Part shown: positions 10,507 through 23,437 of the stretch, in pieces
Layout: the number at the start of each line of letters is the position of its first letter
How positions within the stretch are numbered: position 1 is the stretch's first letter
Notes under the pieces: generated by a model
What the model saw: only the letters and a program-made list of their open reading frames with translations
What the model was told of the DNA's origin: nothing
Databases searched by the model: none
Program-made: the position numbers and the translations under genes
Assembly: GCA_003008705.1 (NCBI GenBank)
Contig: PDUO01000020.1
Location: forward strand, 498,817 to 562,816
Length of the DNA stretch: 64,000 nt
Direction: 5' to 3'
Origin: Pezicula radicicola
Taxonomy: Eukaryota > Ascomycota > Leotiomycetes > Helotiales > Dermateaceae

Positions 10507-13500
10507 ATTACCTCAATCATGAAGGGTAGACATACCTTAGAAGACACAGATAGGACGAAAGTACATGTACATACAGTACAATTGATGTTTGGAGTAGCAA
10601 AAGGAGCACTGTAGGGGCGACAGGCCACTGCTTCTTAAGCTGGCCGCTGGTGTTCTGTTCGCTTCCCAATAGAGTTTACACCGAGGCCTCTGGTGGCCTG
10701 GCCTCATGAGCCTAGGTACTTGCATTTGAATTTAACTACGGAGTAAGGTGTTTGTTTAACTTGCTGTCCGAAGGTACTTGCACTGTTCAAGTTCAAGAAT
10801 ACAACCCACATGAGGCATTTAGGAACGAAGCCTGGAGTGAGAAGATAAGTGGACAGCTCTTTGCAGAATTTGGAATAGTGCCTTCCTTTCTCCCTACGAG
10901 CAAGTCCAAACTCGAACAATTGATCAGCTGCTTCGACTGCAGGCATGTTTTCAGATGGCAGGTATAATAAGTATTACTATTTGACATTACTGTATTGAGA
11001 TGCAACGGCACGGTCTGTCTCCTTCCTCTCGTGCGCATGCGTATCCGAGAAGTTGTTGCGATCTACTCCCATCTGCAGGCGCACAGGGGTTGGCTCCAGG
11101 TTGAACGCGCGTGCTACAGTAATTGAGATTGGCGAGAGGCGCCGCATCCCCAGGATCGGGCATTGCGACTGGCTCCTGGGAAAGGATAAGGATAGAACCC
11201 TGCTTACCCTGCACGAAGCCCTTGACGTCTTTCCCGCGACCTGCAGAGCGAGCCTACAATACTAATTCAAGCAAGCATCAATATGCTTTTGTTATTCAAA
11301 GCTGTTGGCTAATTACTACACAGTGGTACACGGTCGAACAACTACTTGTAGCTTGGCCTTCGCTTGGCGGGGAAGAAGCAGTTTAGCATCGTGTAAAAGT
11401 CCCTCGGCGACATGATTTCAAGAAAATACTGTATAGAGAGCAAACCATTGTTTAAAAACCCCGGTATGCCAAGTAATGAGCTGAAGCATCGACCGCACTT
11501 TATTCCAACTCTCTAACTGGCATAAAAGGTGAAATAATCCGGGGAATCTCTCTGGATAGGGAGGGTTACACCAAGTTAAATGAGCTGAATGGGAGGTACC
11601 GTAGCAATCTTCGAAAGATGCGGCCTGATGCCGTATACCATGGGTTCACATGCCAGGCCAAGTAAAAAGCAAAGATAAAAAAGGCGAATATGAAAGACTG
11701 TGCCACCATACCTGTCAACAGAAACAAAAACCTCACAGACAACTTCTGAGTTGGAGGTCAGCAGTGGCGATTCATCCTCAATGCCCTCCAAACGATCCCA
11801 CTTTAGAGCTAGCACTCACTAATATCGAGGCTAATAGCTGCGACCAGGTCGCGGCCAGTGTATATAGTTCCCGCCGCCGTCTGCCACTCGGGCTGACATG
11901 TTCCGTGACGTGCCATTATGTAGTGGCCATACAGAAGGCCCCAATTGGCAAACGGATTTCCACCCATCCCGCGGGCCCGCAGCCCAAGACAGGACCATTA
12001 AAGAGGCCTGGATCACTCCACGTCCACATTCAGACCGGAAGGCTGAAACCTACAAAAATTTCCACTGGTGCCCTTTTGGCAATTATGGAGCACCTAAGGA
12101 ATTAGGACGAAGAGAGACCTAGGTGCTTGAGGTACTTTCATTTGTTTTCAGGTGCCAGCTACGCCCGATTGCCCGTCAGGAATTAAAACACCAGAAGAAA
12201 AGAAAGCTGGGGTATTGTCTATTCTAAAAAGGGAAAGCTGCCAGTAGGTAAGAAACTAGTATCAGACACAGCACTTCACAAAATCCCCAAAATCTCAAGT
12301 GGCAAGTAAATGTCGGCGTTCGCTTAAAACCTTCTAATGACCATGGAAATCAACTGCCCCCCAAACCTCTAGACGCTTAACTAGATGGCTAGCAATAATC
12401 TCCTATGAACGGCTTCGGAATAACGAGTCAGCCCCGAATATCGCAGAAGAAACATCTTCGTCATACTCGAGTACGGCAATACTTCCTAGCAATCAAACAA
12501 ACCCTTCCCTACAATCAACTCCATACCCAATCTTAGAGAACTACGTGACTGCGTCTCTACGCCTCGAAATCTCGCCAACATCCCAAAGCAGAAACAGGAA
12601 ATTCACATACTAACCGCTTATGCAAATTTCCAAGGCTTTTCCAGTACCTAACGTGGACAAGTTCCAAACTATGACAAAGTACCTTCTCAAAAAATGACAA
12701 GTAAGAAACCTTCTCCAACCTATTTCCTGACTCCAAAGTCCTTCCTCCTAGGAGCATGGTATACATTGTACCAACGAAAAGACAACATCTTCAATTGTCG
12801 TATTCGTATCTTATACCTACATAACGGCCATATTTTCTTTGCCAGTGGTTATTAAACAATCCTTCTTTCGTCCTTACATCATTACTTTAGTTACCTACCT
12901 GTATGGGAGCTACTGCTAGCGGTATCTCGTAACATCACAATCACAACATGGATGGACCTGATCACAAGACACCCCAGTTCATATCTCAGATCCGTAACCT
13001 GCTCAGATCTCTTAACTTGCATAAGACACCAAGGCTTTTATATTTCGGGAGGAAGGATACCCAGCCCAGGTGGACCCTTATTTTTGCCTTCACTCGAACA
13101 TCTTACGGAGGTAGGTAATCTTCGTTGAAAACTCGGTGGCTTGATGGCGCGAAGCTTGGCATTTTTACCGAGGGAATGGTTAGGAGGAGGCACGAGGACA
13201 TAGGTATGACGAAAGGCTCTGAAATTTCGTACCTACCTAGGTAGGTATTATTAAATGCTGGTTTCCTCGTGGTAAGCCATGCCAAAAGTCGAACTTATTT
13301 CCACTCCTTTCAATTCACGAAGATCAATGGGTATAAGGGTATTTTACCGACCATAAATAAGTACTGTACAGTAAAACCAGGGACCTACCACGGCCTACTA
13401 ACCTAGAAGTATATACCTCCCTATAAACTCTTCCTAAACCCCAGACAACCCCCCACCCCCCCTCTCAAAATCTCCCGCATCTATTCCTATAAGATTCGAA

Positions 13501-13842
13501 AGTTTCAGTTGTTGAGGGTTAACTTTCAGTTTTGCTTCATCAAGGTTAAATTTAGTCTAGCGAGTTAAATAAAACTCTTAAAGAAGAGAACTTTCCCCCG
13601 CAACCTTCAACCTTCAACCTTTAGACTTTTAATATACTTTGTCTGTGAGGTGCCCGATTAAGAAAACAGAATAGAAAGTCAGACAACTTCCCTCAATTAT
13701 CTAAAAATCCAATGCGAATCTCTAAAAGTAAGTATCTATCACCAAGGAAACGAGAAACAAAAACATTGTATTCTTTTACTTACCTAGGTGCCTCATGCTA
13801 AGTAGGAATTACATGTGATCATCTAAAAAGATCAATCGACAT

Positions 13843-14417
13843 GAAGAATTAACATGTGAAATAGATTCAATTCAATTCACCCATCTCCCTCCCTTAACAT
13901 CTCACACTCAACTCCCATAGACCTTGCCAATTACAAGGGAATCGCAGCGCCCGGACAGGTAGGTTATGGGCTACCTACAGTTTCAACTCCATCACAAGAA
14001 GAGAAGTTTGTTTACATCCCTCTCCAACAAGCCAACAGCACATAAACAACAAACACTACCTGTGCTACTTATTTACTACTTATTTACTACTACACACAGA
14101 TCCCATCTCCCAAGGCTAACCAATGCAAAGAATCACATGTGAAACAGAACAGTTTTAATTCACTCACTATCTCACCCAACCAACCATACATGGCACCTTC
14201 CTTCAACTTCCATTCAACTTCCATAAACCTACCTATACGGCCTAGACTCCTATCATCAGAAGTTTGTTTACTCCAGTCAAAGTCAACAATGCAAAGAATC
14301 ACATGTGAATTGGATCTTCTATTGTACACAATGCTTTCTTTCCCCTTAACTTCCATAGCTCTGCATGGTCTAGACTTCTAATAGGAGAATCTTGTTTCCT
14401 CTGGTCAAAGTCAACAC
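13843..14417. repeat. Diverged tandem repeat, about 3 units of 130-170 bp
   Basis: Units begin near 14123 and 14289 with the same words, ATGCAAAGAATCACATGTGA. A more diverged unit begins near 13843. Each unit then carries CTTCCATA, a CTAGACT-like word, AGAAGTTTGTTTAC or a variant, and in the last two GTCAAAGTCAACA. Units 2 and 3 are 166 bp apart. It is non-coding and lies 3' of UBP2. Confidence 0.6.
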
Positions 14418-14996
14418 TGCTGCTCAATCCCTTCCCACATCATCGCCAATGCCAAGCCTGCTTCTTCACAAGTAGCTCAGCTGAGAACAAATATTTGCTG
14501 CTAAACCAGAATCAGATTGGATTTCCATAATCATTCACGACGACAGAATCCCAATACTAGCGGCTGTTCTGCCCCGTCCTTGATCATAGCCAACTAGATA
14601 TCATCACAAGGATCTAACAACGGAAACATATTATCATCTCACAAGCAATCTGCCGCTCTACCTCATCAGTAAGTTATATCTCATACATGAAGTGCTGAGA
14701 TATTTCAACGCTGAAGGTTCTCATATTGACCTCCTATCAGCTAAGCCATAATGAAGAGGTATTAGCAGAAAGAATCCCATAACCAGCAAAAGTGCAAGCA
14801 TTCCCGCTCACTCGTATTCTCTTGAAAAAGCCCCGCCATCACTCCACGCCATGCCATGCCATGCCATAATATTGATATCAGCCCATATGTATTTTTCCAT
14901 TTCTCCAATTACACACCTCTCCAAATGGAAAATCCTTCCAAGGGTCGATGGTGAACTAGCCAACGACCCAGTGAATAGTCAGACTCTGCTAGAGCC

Positions 14997-17900
14997 TCAC
15001 CAAGGGTTTCCACTTGGCGTTCTGTCAGGTCCACTGTTTTCCCATTCAGGTTTAGGCAGAATTGCTCGATGGTGTGTCTCCGGACTATCTAAGAAAGCAG
15101 TCGCGTTCTCGAAATGTTCCGTCTCCGGATTCTCGCCGCTCGTGAGAGCAGAATAGTCGCTGGTGGACATCATGTCAAGCATTTTCCCACCAGATGGACC
15201 GATTTGATTAGTGAATCGAATTCCTTGTGGCTTGCTCTCAGGGACATCCCTGTGGAGGGCATCCACCAGATCAGCACTCCTCACATATGAAAGCAGATAT
15301 GGTGTTCCGCCACCATGTTTCTCCTGTTCAAAAATTTTGTTCGTGTTTGGGCAAGGGTCAACACGTTCATCATTGTATTCCCGCCATAAGTTCTGGTCAA
15401 AATCATAAATGAATATGAAATAGTGTCCACCGCTTATTGTTTCTCCACGATGGACGAAGACAGCCTGTAGCTTATATTCATATTCTCGGAAATCAGTGAA
15501 CTGCTCCTGGAGTTTCTTTTTCAATCTGGAGACTTTCTGGTGTATCTGATGGATTTCCTTGTTGATCTCGTCGTGTCGTGCTTCGAGAGCAGCTACCAAG
15601 GTACTCGTCGATTCGACTGTGAGAGCAGGAACATCTCCTTCATCAGCTTCTTGGAGATTGCTGATATACTCTTTGGTCGCTGCAAGTGCATCCCTGACTC
15701 CTTCCTTTTCCAGGACTTGTAGTCTTTCTTCGAGTCTCTTCAGTTGTGCTTTCAGCTTCCAAGATTCTTTGCGACGAAGCATCACCCCAGAGTCAAGTTC
15801 ATCAGAATCCACGTAGCGGTCAAAATAGATGGTCTCTGGAAACGTAACAACGCACTTATTCTTATAGCCTTGTCCTGTCTTTTTGTCGAATGACGGCCGA
15901 TTTATTTGTATTTGCACAATCGGAGGGAGGTTATGAATTGAGGCGAATTGAGTTGTAATAGCCTTGTCGCTCTCAATCTTTTGCTGGTCAAATGCAACAT
16001 CAAGGGCGTCGTAGATACCATAGGATCCATCCTCAGGTGGGTAAACAATAAGACTGTTCCATTCTTCGACCTTCTTATCTAGAGCCTCAGGCTTTTGCGT
16101 GTAGACCGCGTTTGATCCATAGAATGTGTCCGTGATGGCGTCTCTTTGCCCACCATTATCGTCAATACTGGTCGGCTTTATGGCGCACTGAAGTCGGAAC
16201 AATACATTCCCAATCACCTCGGTAACATCATGCTGGAGCCCAAAAGTCAAGAGATCGTTGTTTTGCTTAATATCAGCTGTTTGAATTGAAAGCCCAGCCT
16301 TGTTTCGTGGTGGCACAGGAGGTGGCTTATCAGGCTGCGAGGTTCCGTTGAGTTGAGGTGAATCGGGTATTATTTTAGAAGTTGTGTTGGCCATGCCAAT
16401 ATTATCTTGTGGCTCGCCGTTAGGCTGAGGATGACCATGAGACAGTTCCTTGTCGCAGCCTAAGCCGTTCACGACGGTTCCATCAAGCTGTTCATCTTTC
16501 ATGTCAACAAGGGTAACCTCGCTACTGTCATCACCATCGTAGTTCTTGTCGTTGCTGTGGTTCTCAATCCTGGTTTCCTCTGTCGCAGAGTTTGCAGGCG
16601 TGAGAGATGGAGGTGAGGGCATCGCGGGCGGAGGGAGTTCTGGGCCGAACACAGGCCTATCGCTTGGGTCTTGTTGAGGTGGGCCAGAGGGATTGCTGAC
16701 TGACATTCGCCGCTTGATAAGGTCTTCTTCGTGCTCGGTACTGAGAAGAGTGAGTTCGGCAAGTTGCTTCGTGGGTGTGACAGAATGGGTGGCGCTTTTC
16801 AGGTTCAAAAAAAGATTACGGAGCTCATCAACGACTTGGGCCCGTTAGTAAGCCGTAATTCGATATCTACATGGAGGCACTTACATTTCTGAGCTTTGAT
16901 GATCTCTGATCTTTTGACGACTCGGCCACCCACACGCTTTTTGCTGATGTCGTCTTCGGCGAGAGACATACGGTGGTCCTCGAATTGCATTACAACATCT
17001 CTTACAGTCTTGACAGTATAATAGAATTGAAGAAGGCTGTTCAGATAGCATGTGTTTCCGATGTTTTGCAGACCGACGGGTTGGTCTGCCGAAGCCATTT
17101 CGGAATGGACATTCGCATCTGGGTTAGCAAGTTTGGCCTTGAGATAAGCGCTTTTCCTGTATTCTGCGATGACTTGGACTGCTTCGCGGGCGATTTCGTT
17201 ACCTGTGGATGTACTTTGGAGATAATATTCCCAGACGTTTTCATCGTGAAGGGCGTGAGGGTTGTCGCGAATCTGAAGTCTGATGTAGGCCTCGTTAATG
17301 CCTAGCGTGGATGCCGTCCTTGTGCCTTCCATATTGTCCGCCGACTCCTCCAGAGTGTAATCACCACCACGAGCTAGAGAAATAACGCGCAGAGCACCCG
17401 CAATTCGTGCCTTGTCTGTTCCTTCACCAGCCTGGAAGAAGAAGAAAAGTGAATGTCAGCGCACACGTTACCTCATAAAATAGGTCCTATTGCCCACCAG
17501 AGCAAACGCGAGTGCTGCAGGGACCCGGAAACCATGAAAGAAAGGGCCTAAGGAGGAAGTTACATACCTCTACAATCGCCATGGCAGCGATGGTATCCGA
17601 AGAAGTCTCTGTTGATACCCCTAAGAATTCAACTGCTTCTTCAAGAGTCATTGTTCTATCATTTGCAACTTGCTGGATCTTTGCACTGTTCCTTGCTTTG
17701 CCAATGACTAGCAAAGCTTCTTTGGCTTGTTCCTTCTGACGAGGTGCGGCCTCAATCCTCGAGTTGTACACGCCAATGATGTGGTCGTCTCCTTCTATAT
17801 TTTTCTGATCCAGCGCAAAGGACTTGTACGCTTCATCAATTTCTTTCTGTCCAATCGCTCCTACCGATTTCGCCATAGCAAACTTCTCTGCCAAGTCTGC

Positions 17901-19251
17901 ACTTCCCCGGCCCTTTGCAAGATCTTCCAGACAATCCAGATAGTATGGTTTATTGTCAGGGTCACAGCAAACTTGCCGGTCGTAGGCCCAGCCAAGATAC
18001 TCATCGGTAAAGTTCTCGGTTGCCCCCAAACCAGCATAGTAAGGATGCTCTTCGCTAGCATCTAGCTGAATAATTCTTGACCGTGTTGGATAGTTGTAAT
18101 AGCCGAGACTTCGTTCAATATCTCTGGCAGCATAAAAGGGAGACCACATGAAAGTTGACATTCTCTCTTTGGCTGGACGATCGTGAATGCGCAGTTTCAA
18201 CTCAAAAACCACATCTTGGATGAAGTTTTTATTGCTTTCAGTTACTTCTGGGAGCTTCCAGAAGTAATCCGTTATCAACTCTTCGGTCTTTGTAAGCCAG
18301 AAGTTAGCAAAACCCCACAAAAGATTGGCCCTGTGGTGTAGCACCACATGTTCCTATTACTCACTTCTGGATCTATCGAAGTTTCGCTGTACCTTCCAAA
18401 ATCGAGGTATTCAAAGAGGCTGTCACAGTCATCCGAGAAGCAAAGTCGGAATCTCTTATTGCGTACAGCAATCTTCTTCATTTCATTCGGATCTTTGGCT
18501 TCTGCATCTTTAAGATAATGTGTTAGAACCCCTAGCACCTCCGCTGGGGTCCTAGGCGGCATCTCTCCATATCTTTCCGGGTCTTCGATAATGGCCTTGC
18601 GTCCTCGAGCATCGACCTTTCTGGGGTCTTCTAGAAGCGACAAGAATGTTTTGTTTAGCCTGGGGGGAGATATTTTGACTACAACCTCGAGAGGACAAGT
18701 TGCCGACGAACATAGCCATCGATGTGCTTCTGTAAGAGTGTTGTATTTATCTTCACCATATTCAGCTCTGAACTCCTCCGCATCCGTTGAATCCACTAAT
18801 ATTAAGTGGTGCAATGGGTTTGGCTTGCCCGGGCCACATATAACTTGTGACGATGCTGGAGTGTGAAAGTCCGCAGTAATAACAAAATGGTACCGACAAT
18901 GCGAGCAGTATGCTGCGACAGTGTATTTCGTCTCTGTATCTGGCCACACATCATCTGATGCTGGTGCATCGGTTTGTTCGTCCTTGCGAATGAGAGCATG
19001 CTTGCAATCGAGTTCGCCTCTTCTTATGGGAGGTAGATGATCTTGTCTGAACCATTCTGCCGGATCTGCAAGCAGATTTCTTCCATTCTTCGACTTTCTC
19101 CGTGGATCGTAGTCTATAAGATCTGCGATGAGTCTGGGCGGAGTCTTCCCTGTACAGATGAAGGAATCAGCATTTTATTCTAGAGACTCAAGCTGAGGGA
19201 TTGTTCCATCAATATGTACTCACCCGGTCGCTTTGGCAGGCTTTTGTCCAT
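14997..19251 (-). CDS. ubp2: Ubiquitin carboxyl-terminal hydrolase, UBP2 family
   Basis: Five exons (19251-19224, 19149-18365, 18287-17568, 17431-16885, 16834-14997) join in frame to encode 1305 residues, close to yeast Ubp2 (1272). The Cys box is at about 630-645 (GLQNIGNTCYLNSLLQF, nucleophile near Cys639). The His box is near 1164 (ETISGGHYFIFIYDF), followed by WREYND, which supplies the Asn/Asp. The catalytic domain is split by a long insert: Pro/Ser-rich at about 730-900, and a coiled coil with LKRLEERLQVLEKEG near 1040-1130. The N-terminal 500 residues contain a Cys-rich patch (YCSHCRYHF) and helical repeats seen in fungal Ubp2. In yeast the enzyme trims Lys63-linked chains and antagonises the ligase Rsp5. 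All introns are GT-AG. The first exon encodes only MDKSLPKRP plus one base. About 120 residues follow the His box, an unusually long tail. Confidence 0.9.
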
Positions 19252-19918
19252 TACAGCCTTCAGCTACGGGCACACTTTGATCTGCTGCAGATGTCGCTCA
19301 CATATGCCTGCAGAGCTCTTTTGTCGAAGTTGCGGATAGTGGACAGCGTTAGTTACGGGTGCGGATGTAGAGATGGGCTGGCTTTTGTCCAAGTCTCAAC
19401 TCGTCGGTTTGCGTCGTCTTAGTTGTTGGTCATGCGATGCGATGATTTCTACCTATCTATACAGAGATTACTGTGAATTATTGAAGATGTGGAGTACGTC
19501 GAAGTATGTTGTATGTTCAAGTCAATAACCGCCACATAGCCACGCCAACAACCCTCTCGCCGGGATCACTCTGTAAGCGGCGGAAAGATGGTCTTCTTGC
19601 CTACACTAGAGACTGAAGTAAAGGCAGGAGGGTGTATTTGAGGGTCTACTTAGTTAATCCAAATAAATTCATACATATTTTGCGCTACAAAAGGAGTTGT
19701 GTGCTGTGAATTAGAGAAATGCTCAAGGCCCGGGTAGCTTGAGCTCACAAATTTGGACGTCACAATGGAAGTTTGGCCCGTCCCAAAGCGGTTTAGCCTG
19801 GTTCCTCGGATTAGGCACTGAGCTCTACGGTACGGAGTACTTCGTACGCCCTCCCAAAAGATAGCTTCAACGACACCACTTCAATTCTAACCTACATCCG
19901 CTGCCGCACCGGTTCACC
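19252..19918. promoter_or_regulatory. Divergent intergenic region, UBP2 / complex I subunit
   Basis: The start codons of two divergent genes are 667 bp apart, so this should hold both promoters. It includes a GTACTTCGTAC palindrome near 19837. Open frames across it are not convincing. Confidence 0.45.
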
Positions 19919-20650
19919 ATGGCATCAGTGGACGAGCAATATCATCCTAAGGATGCTGTCAAGGCCGCCATCAATGGCACTATGATTACTGGTGCTGCGG
20001 GAGCAATGGTCTCCGCGATTCAGAACACCTTAACGAAGCAGAATGTTAGCGCTTGGGGTGTTCTCACGCGGTCGGGAGGAACAATTGCTGTCTTTGGTGA
20101 GATCTGCCGCCAGGGAATATTGGGAGTAATGGTCTGACAAGAGTGCAGCTGCAATGGGAGGCACCTATGAGTTCAGCCGATTCGCATCTGCCAATCTTCG
20201 ACAGAAAGACGATGCCTTAAACACGGCATTTGGAGGGTTCCTGGCAGGCTCTGTGCTTGGATTGAAAGGTGGGTATTCTTTTGCCAGCATTTCAGACCTG
20301 TGCTCATGGATTTGATAGTGGGCAGAACCCCCTCGGTCCTCGGATATGGATTCCTCTGCGCTGTTGTGCTAGGCACATACGATTTCACAGGCGGAGCCTT
20401 AAGAGGTTATGCAAAAGACCCCGAAGAGGATGAGTTCGACCGGAAAGAATATATGCGAAAGAATAGAAGACGCCCAATAGAGCAAACCATCCAAGAATTG
20501 GGCGAGGGAAGAGGTAGGTTTTGTCACAAAGTGCCATCTGTATACGCTCTTACTGATTATAACTTAGGCATATACGGGCCAGGATATGAGGAGCGGCGAA
20601 GAGAGAGAATTAAGGAGAAATACGGTATTGAGGTACCAGCACAGTCGTAG
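19919..20650 (+). CDS. nuo-21.3b: NADH:ubiquinone oxidoreductase 21.3 kDa subunit (NDUFA11 / Tim17-like)
   Basis: Four exons (19919-20096, 20149-20268, 20319-20513, 20568-20650) encode 191 residues, about 21 kDa. The first intron's reading frame requires the acceptor TGCAG at 20144-20148. The chain has Gly/Ala-rich hydrophobic segments in the Tim17/Tim22 fold pattern: INGTMITGAAGAMVSAIQNT near residue 20, AAMGGTYEFSRF near 60, AFGGFLAGSVLGLK near 85-100 and GYGFLCAVVLGTYDF near 110-125. A charged C-terminal tail with RKEYMRKNRRRP follows. The subunit is an accessory membrane-arm component of mitochondrial complex I in the inner membrane. It has no cleavable presequence, as is usual for this family. 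Confidence 0.87.
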
Positions 20651-21522
20651 AAGTTCTTTTACCGGCGTTGCGGCGGAATTCCCTCCATTGTACATATATG
20701 ACATGAATGGCATCGGATACAGAGATTTTAGTGGTTTACCCACTGGGGTATGGCAATGTCATGAGTTGAAAGTCAACGTCTAGGGTCGATTACTAAGCTT
20801 TATTTTGCGATGCCCAGGACACAGACCCTTTTCCTTGCCTTAGGTAGCTTTAGAACAGAGTAGGTACTGTATCATACGAAGTATGACAGGAGATTGGTCA
20901 TATGCAGCAGTAGAAATCATGCTACATTGCACTGTATCTATTGCCACTGGGGATTTCTTCTCTTGTACGAAAAGTACTATATCCTGCCTGACCTTTTCGC
21001 CCCACGGGTTTCATTTAATAATTATGCGATCCCAAGCTCGCGTCGGCATTGGTGTGGTGAGGAGAAGTTTACCCCGCTCAACTTGCTACCTAGCTTCTAC
21101 CACAACCCCGTCCCCAATAATTTAGCCATTCTGTAGGTAGTATCCCGAGCTAATAGATTATTCTTGTACCAAAAGGTACTACATTTGACGGTCTGGTCTG
21201 GTGGGTGGCGAAGAAATCATACGACCAGAGAAGGCCCAAGTCTACTTAATTGAGGCGCCTTCACCCTCGACCCTATCACAACCTCAGCAAATCTCACGAG
21301 CACGCACCCTAGCCTCGACACTAATCAACATTGATTTATAGACCGCCGCTGAGGTCATAAAGCGTTCACCCTAGCCCTAGTCTCAGGTCCCCGCTGTAGA
21401 CATACAAAAGAGATTGTATTCCGCTACACGTTGTCGTATAGCCACCTGCAGTATACCCACCCAATAAACGACCATTTGTCTGCACTTCAAGCTTTCCAAG
21501 GCTTCTTATCTCTTAGGAACCG
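20651..21522. other. Intergenic region between complex I subunit and TBCC genes
   Basis: 872 bp between two co-directional genes. It contains several palindromic GTAC-type words (for example around 20865-20885 and 21155-21185) but no gene I can support. The second half should hold the TBCC promoter. Confidence 0.4.
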
Positions 21523-22865
21523 ATGGCCCTCAGTATGGAAAAGAGCAGAGGAGGCGTTCGGACGCCCTTCAGTGCGTCTTCAATACAGGAGTCAGACATC
21601 AAGGAGAAGTTTTATCGCTACTTTCAAGAAGAGGTTACAGGTAAGTTTCTCCCGAATTGATAGCCATATACATTGATTAAGGTCACATAGAACTTCAAGA
21701 ACAGATGAGTCAACTTGCAAACTACTCACTTGTGGGTGGTGAGAGACAGGACGCTATTGACCACTGCCTCGCGGGCATCACAAGGCTATCGAACGAAGTT
21801 GCAGACGCAACGGGATTCATTCCAGCCTATGACCAGAGAACTTATTCACAGGTGAGAACGCCATGAAAGGGGGTTTCTTTTTTAATATTCTGGTCTAACT
21901 TCAACAGGCTATAAAAGCTCTCACAGAGAAACTACAGGAAACTCGGGCCAAATTTACACCAAAATCCAGATTTCAATTCAAGTCAACCCAAAAGAATAGT
22001 TCCGCTATTTCTATCAATGATGCTGCCCATTTAGCAGCAGAGCAACGTGGGACACTTGGTCTTAAACCAGGCTTCGCGTCGTCCAACGAGTCTTCTATGG
22101 CCACCACACCAGCAAATCTCATGACTCCTCCAAGTGAGCGAGGAGACACTGTTGGCGATTTGCCTTCTCTTCCGAAGAATTATAATGAGGAGATGGGCCG
22201 ATCAGCCGGCCCAATTCGCAAACCCAGTTTTTCTCAGGCTACCAATGTTAACATCTCTGGTCATAATGGCTTGCACATTATCCTCCCATCGTCTGCATCA
22301 CGGGCAACCTCATCAGGTGCTTTGACCAAACTCAATAGATGCATAGTCGATATGTCTGTTCCAACAGCAACGGGGGCCCCTTTCGCCGGCCTGTCTTTGA
22401 AAAACATTAAGAAATCTCTTATCATTGCTGGGAATGTGGCTGGTGCTGCTCATATAACTGCAGTCGAGGATAGTATTATCGTTGTAACTTCAAGACAGGT
22501 TCGTATGCATGACTGCAAGAATGTGGATATCTATCTACACTGTGCAAGTCGACCTATTATTGAAGACTGCAGTAACGTCCGCTTTTGTCCCATTCCAGAT
22601 TGTCATGTGAGATCTTTCCCTAGCGTTGTGCTACAATTCCTCCTTGCTAACGTTTATGTCATAGATGATCGCCACTGAGGAACCCATTACAAACCAGTGG
22701 GACCAAGTAGATGACTTCAAGTGGTTGAAGGCAGAACATTCCCCAAACTGGAGTATTTTACCAGAAGACCAAAGACTCAAGGAGGAAGTCTGGACCAGCG
22801 TCGTTCCAGGCGGTCCAGGAGTAGGTCTTGAAGATATTTTGAAAAGGATAGGTCTTGTTGGATAG
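21523..22865 (+). CDS. Tubulin-binding cofactor C (tubulin-specific chaperone C)
   Basis: Four exons (21523-21640, 21691-21851, 21908-22606, 22665-22865) give 392 residues. The N-terminal third is helical, with KEKFYRYFQEEVT and then ELQEQMSQL, matching the spectrin-like TBCC N-domain. A Ser/Thr/Pro linker follows. The C-CAP/cofactor C-like beta-helix spans about 240-330 and contains SRQVRMHDCKNVDIYLHCAS and RPIIEDCSNVRF. The Arg in the QVRMHDC loop is the arginine finger of the family. The protein acts as the GTPase-activating factor for beta-tubulin in the cytosolic tubulin-folding complex with cofactors D and E. An in-frame stop at 21514 fixes the start region. The ATG at 21535 is an alternative start four codons downstream. 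Confidence 0.9.
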
Positions 22866-23437
22866 TAGTTTTTGGTTGGTGCCTCTCTGACACTGCATCT
22901 TATCCGGGTCCTCTTGTCGGTTGCTTTCCTTGTAGCATTAGCGCATGGAGTTTTGGCAACTTAGGAGGCTTGAAAAGGGCGGGTGTGTGTGAAGATTAAT
23001 AATGATTGAACTTCTGTTAAATTGATTCGTTTTCAAATCTGTATTACAAGTCCAAGTCAGACCCTTTTGGAATCTATGGATAAAACCATTCGGTCTTCCA
23101 GTCTTCGGTGCGGATGCCCAGAGTATCATGCTTGAGCCGAGAGTTGGCTTTATCCAGTCTCGTCTTCGTGCTTCCTTGAGTGCTCAAGCTAACTTACAGC
23201 CCCACGAAATTTAGCAGACTGCCTTCATATCAACTGAGCCAAATCCTTCGGCGACCGGTATAACCAACAACCTATACAAGAATGTTTTCAACTTCCGGGC
23301 ATTTGGACAATGCTGCTCGGCAGTAGAGGTTTTCAGGGTGGTGCTCCTTGGCGTTGAACCGCGAGGTTGAAGCCAGCGACTGATAGCTAGCTCACTGTAA
23401 TAGAATCGAGCTGTGTCGTCTTCTCTGCGTGAGATAT
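22866..23437. other. Convergent intergenic region, TBCC / MED9
   Basis: 572 bp between two genes transcribed towards each other, so it should hold both 3' ends. No gene, RNA or repeat is recognised. Confidence 0.4.

Larger units (their letters stand above)
9905..14996. other. Gene-poor region between the Gln-rich gene and UBP2
   Basis: About 5.1 kb with no coding region I can support. It contains a (GAG)n run, a (CCATAA)n run, an 18-bp palindrome at 13230-13247 and a diverged tandem repeat at 13.84-14.42 kb. The first few hundred bases are presumably the promoter of the Gln-rich gene, and the last few hundred the 3' flank of UBP2. Confidence 0.5.

Noticed and set aside
18275..18364. Alternative short intron in UBP2 with acceptor near 18312
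   Set aside because: It leaves the frame broken. The acceptor at 18288 with the TGCTAAC branch site restores a continuous protein.
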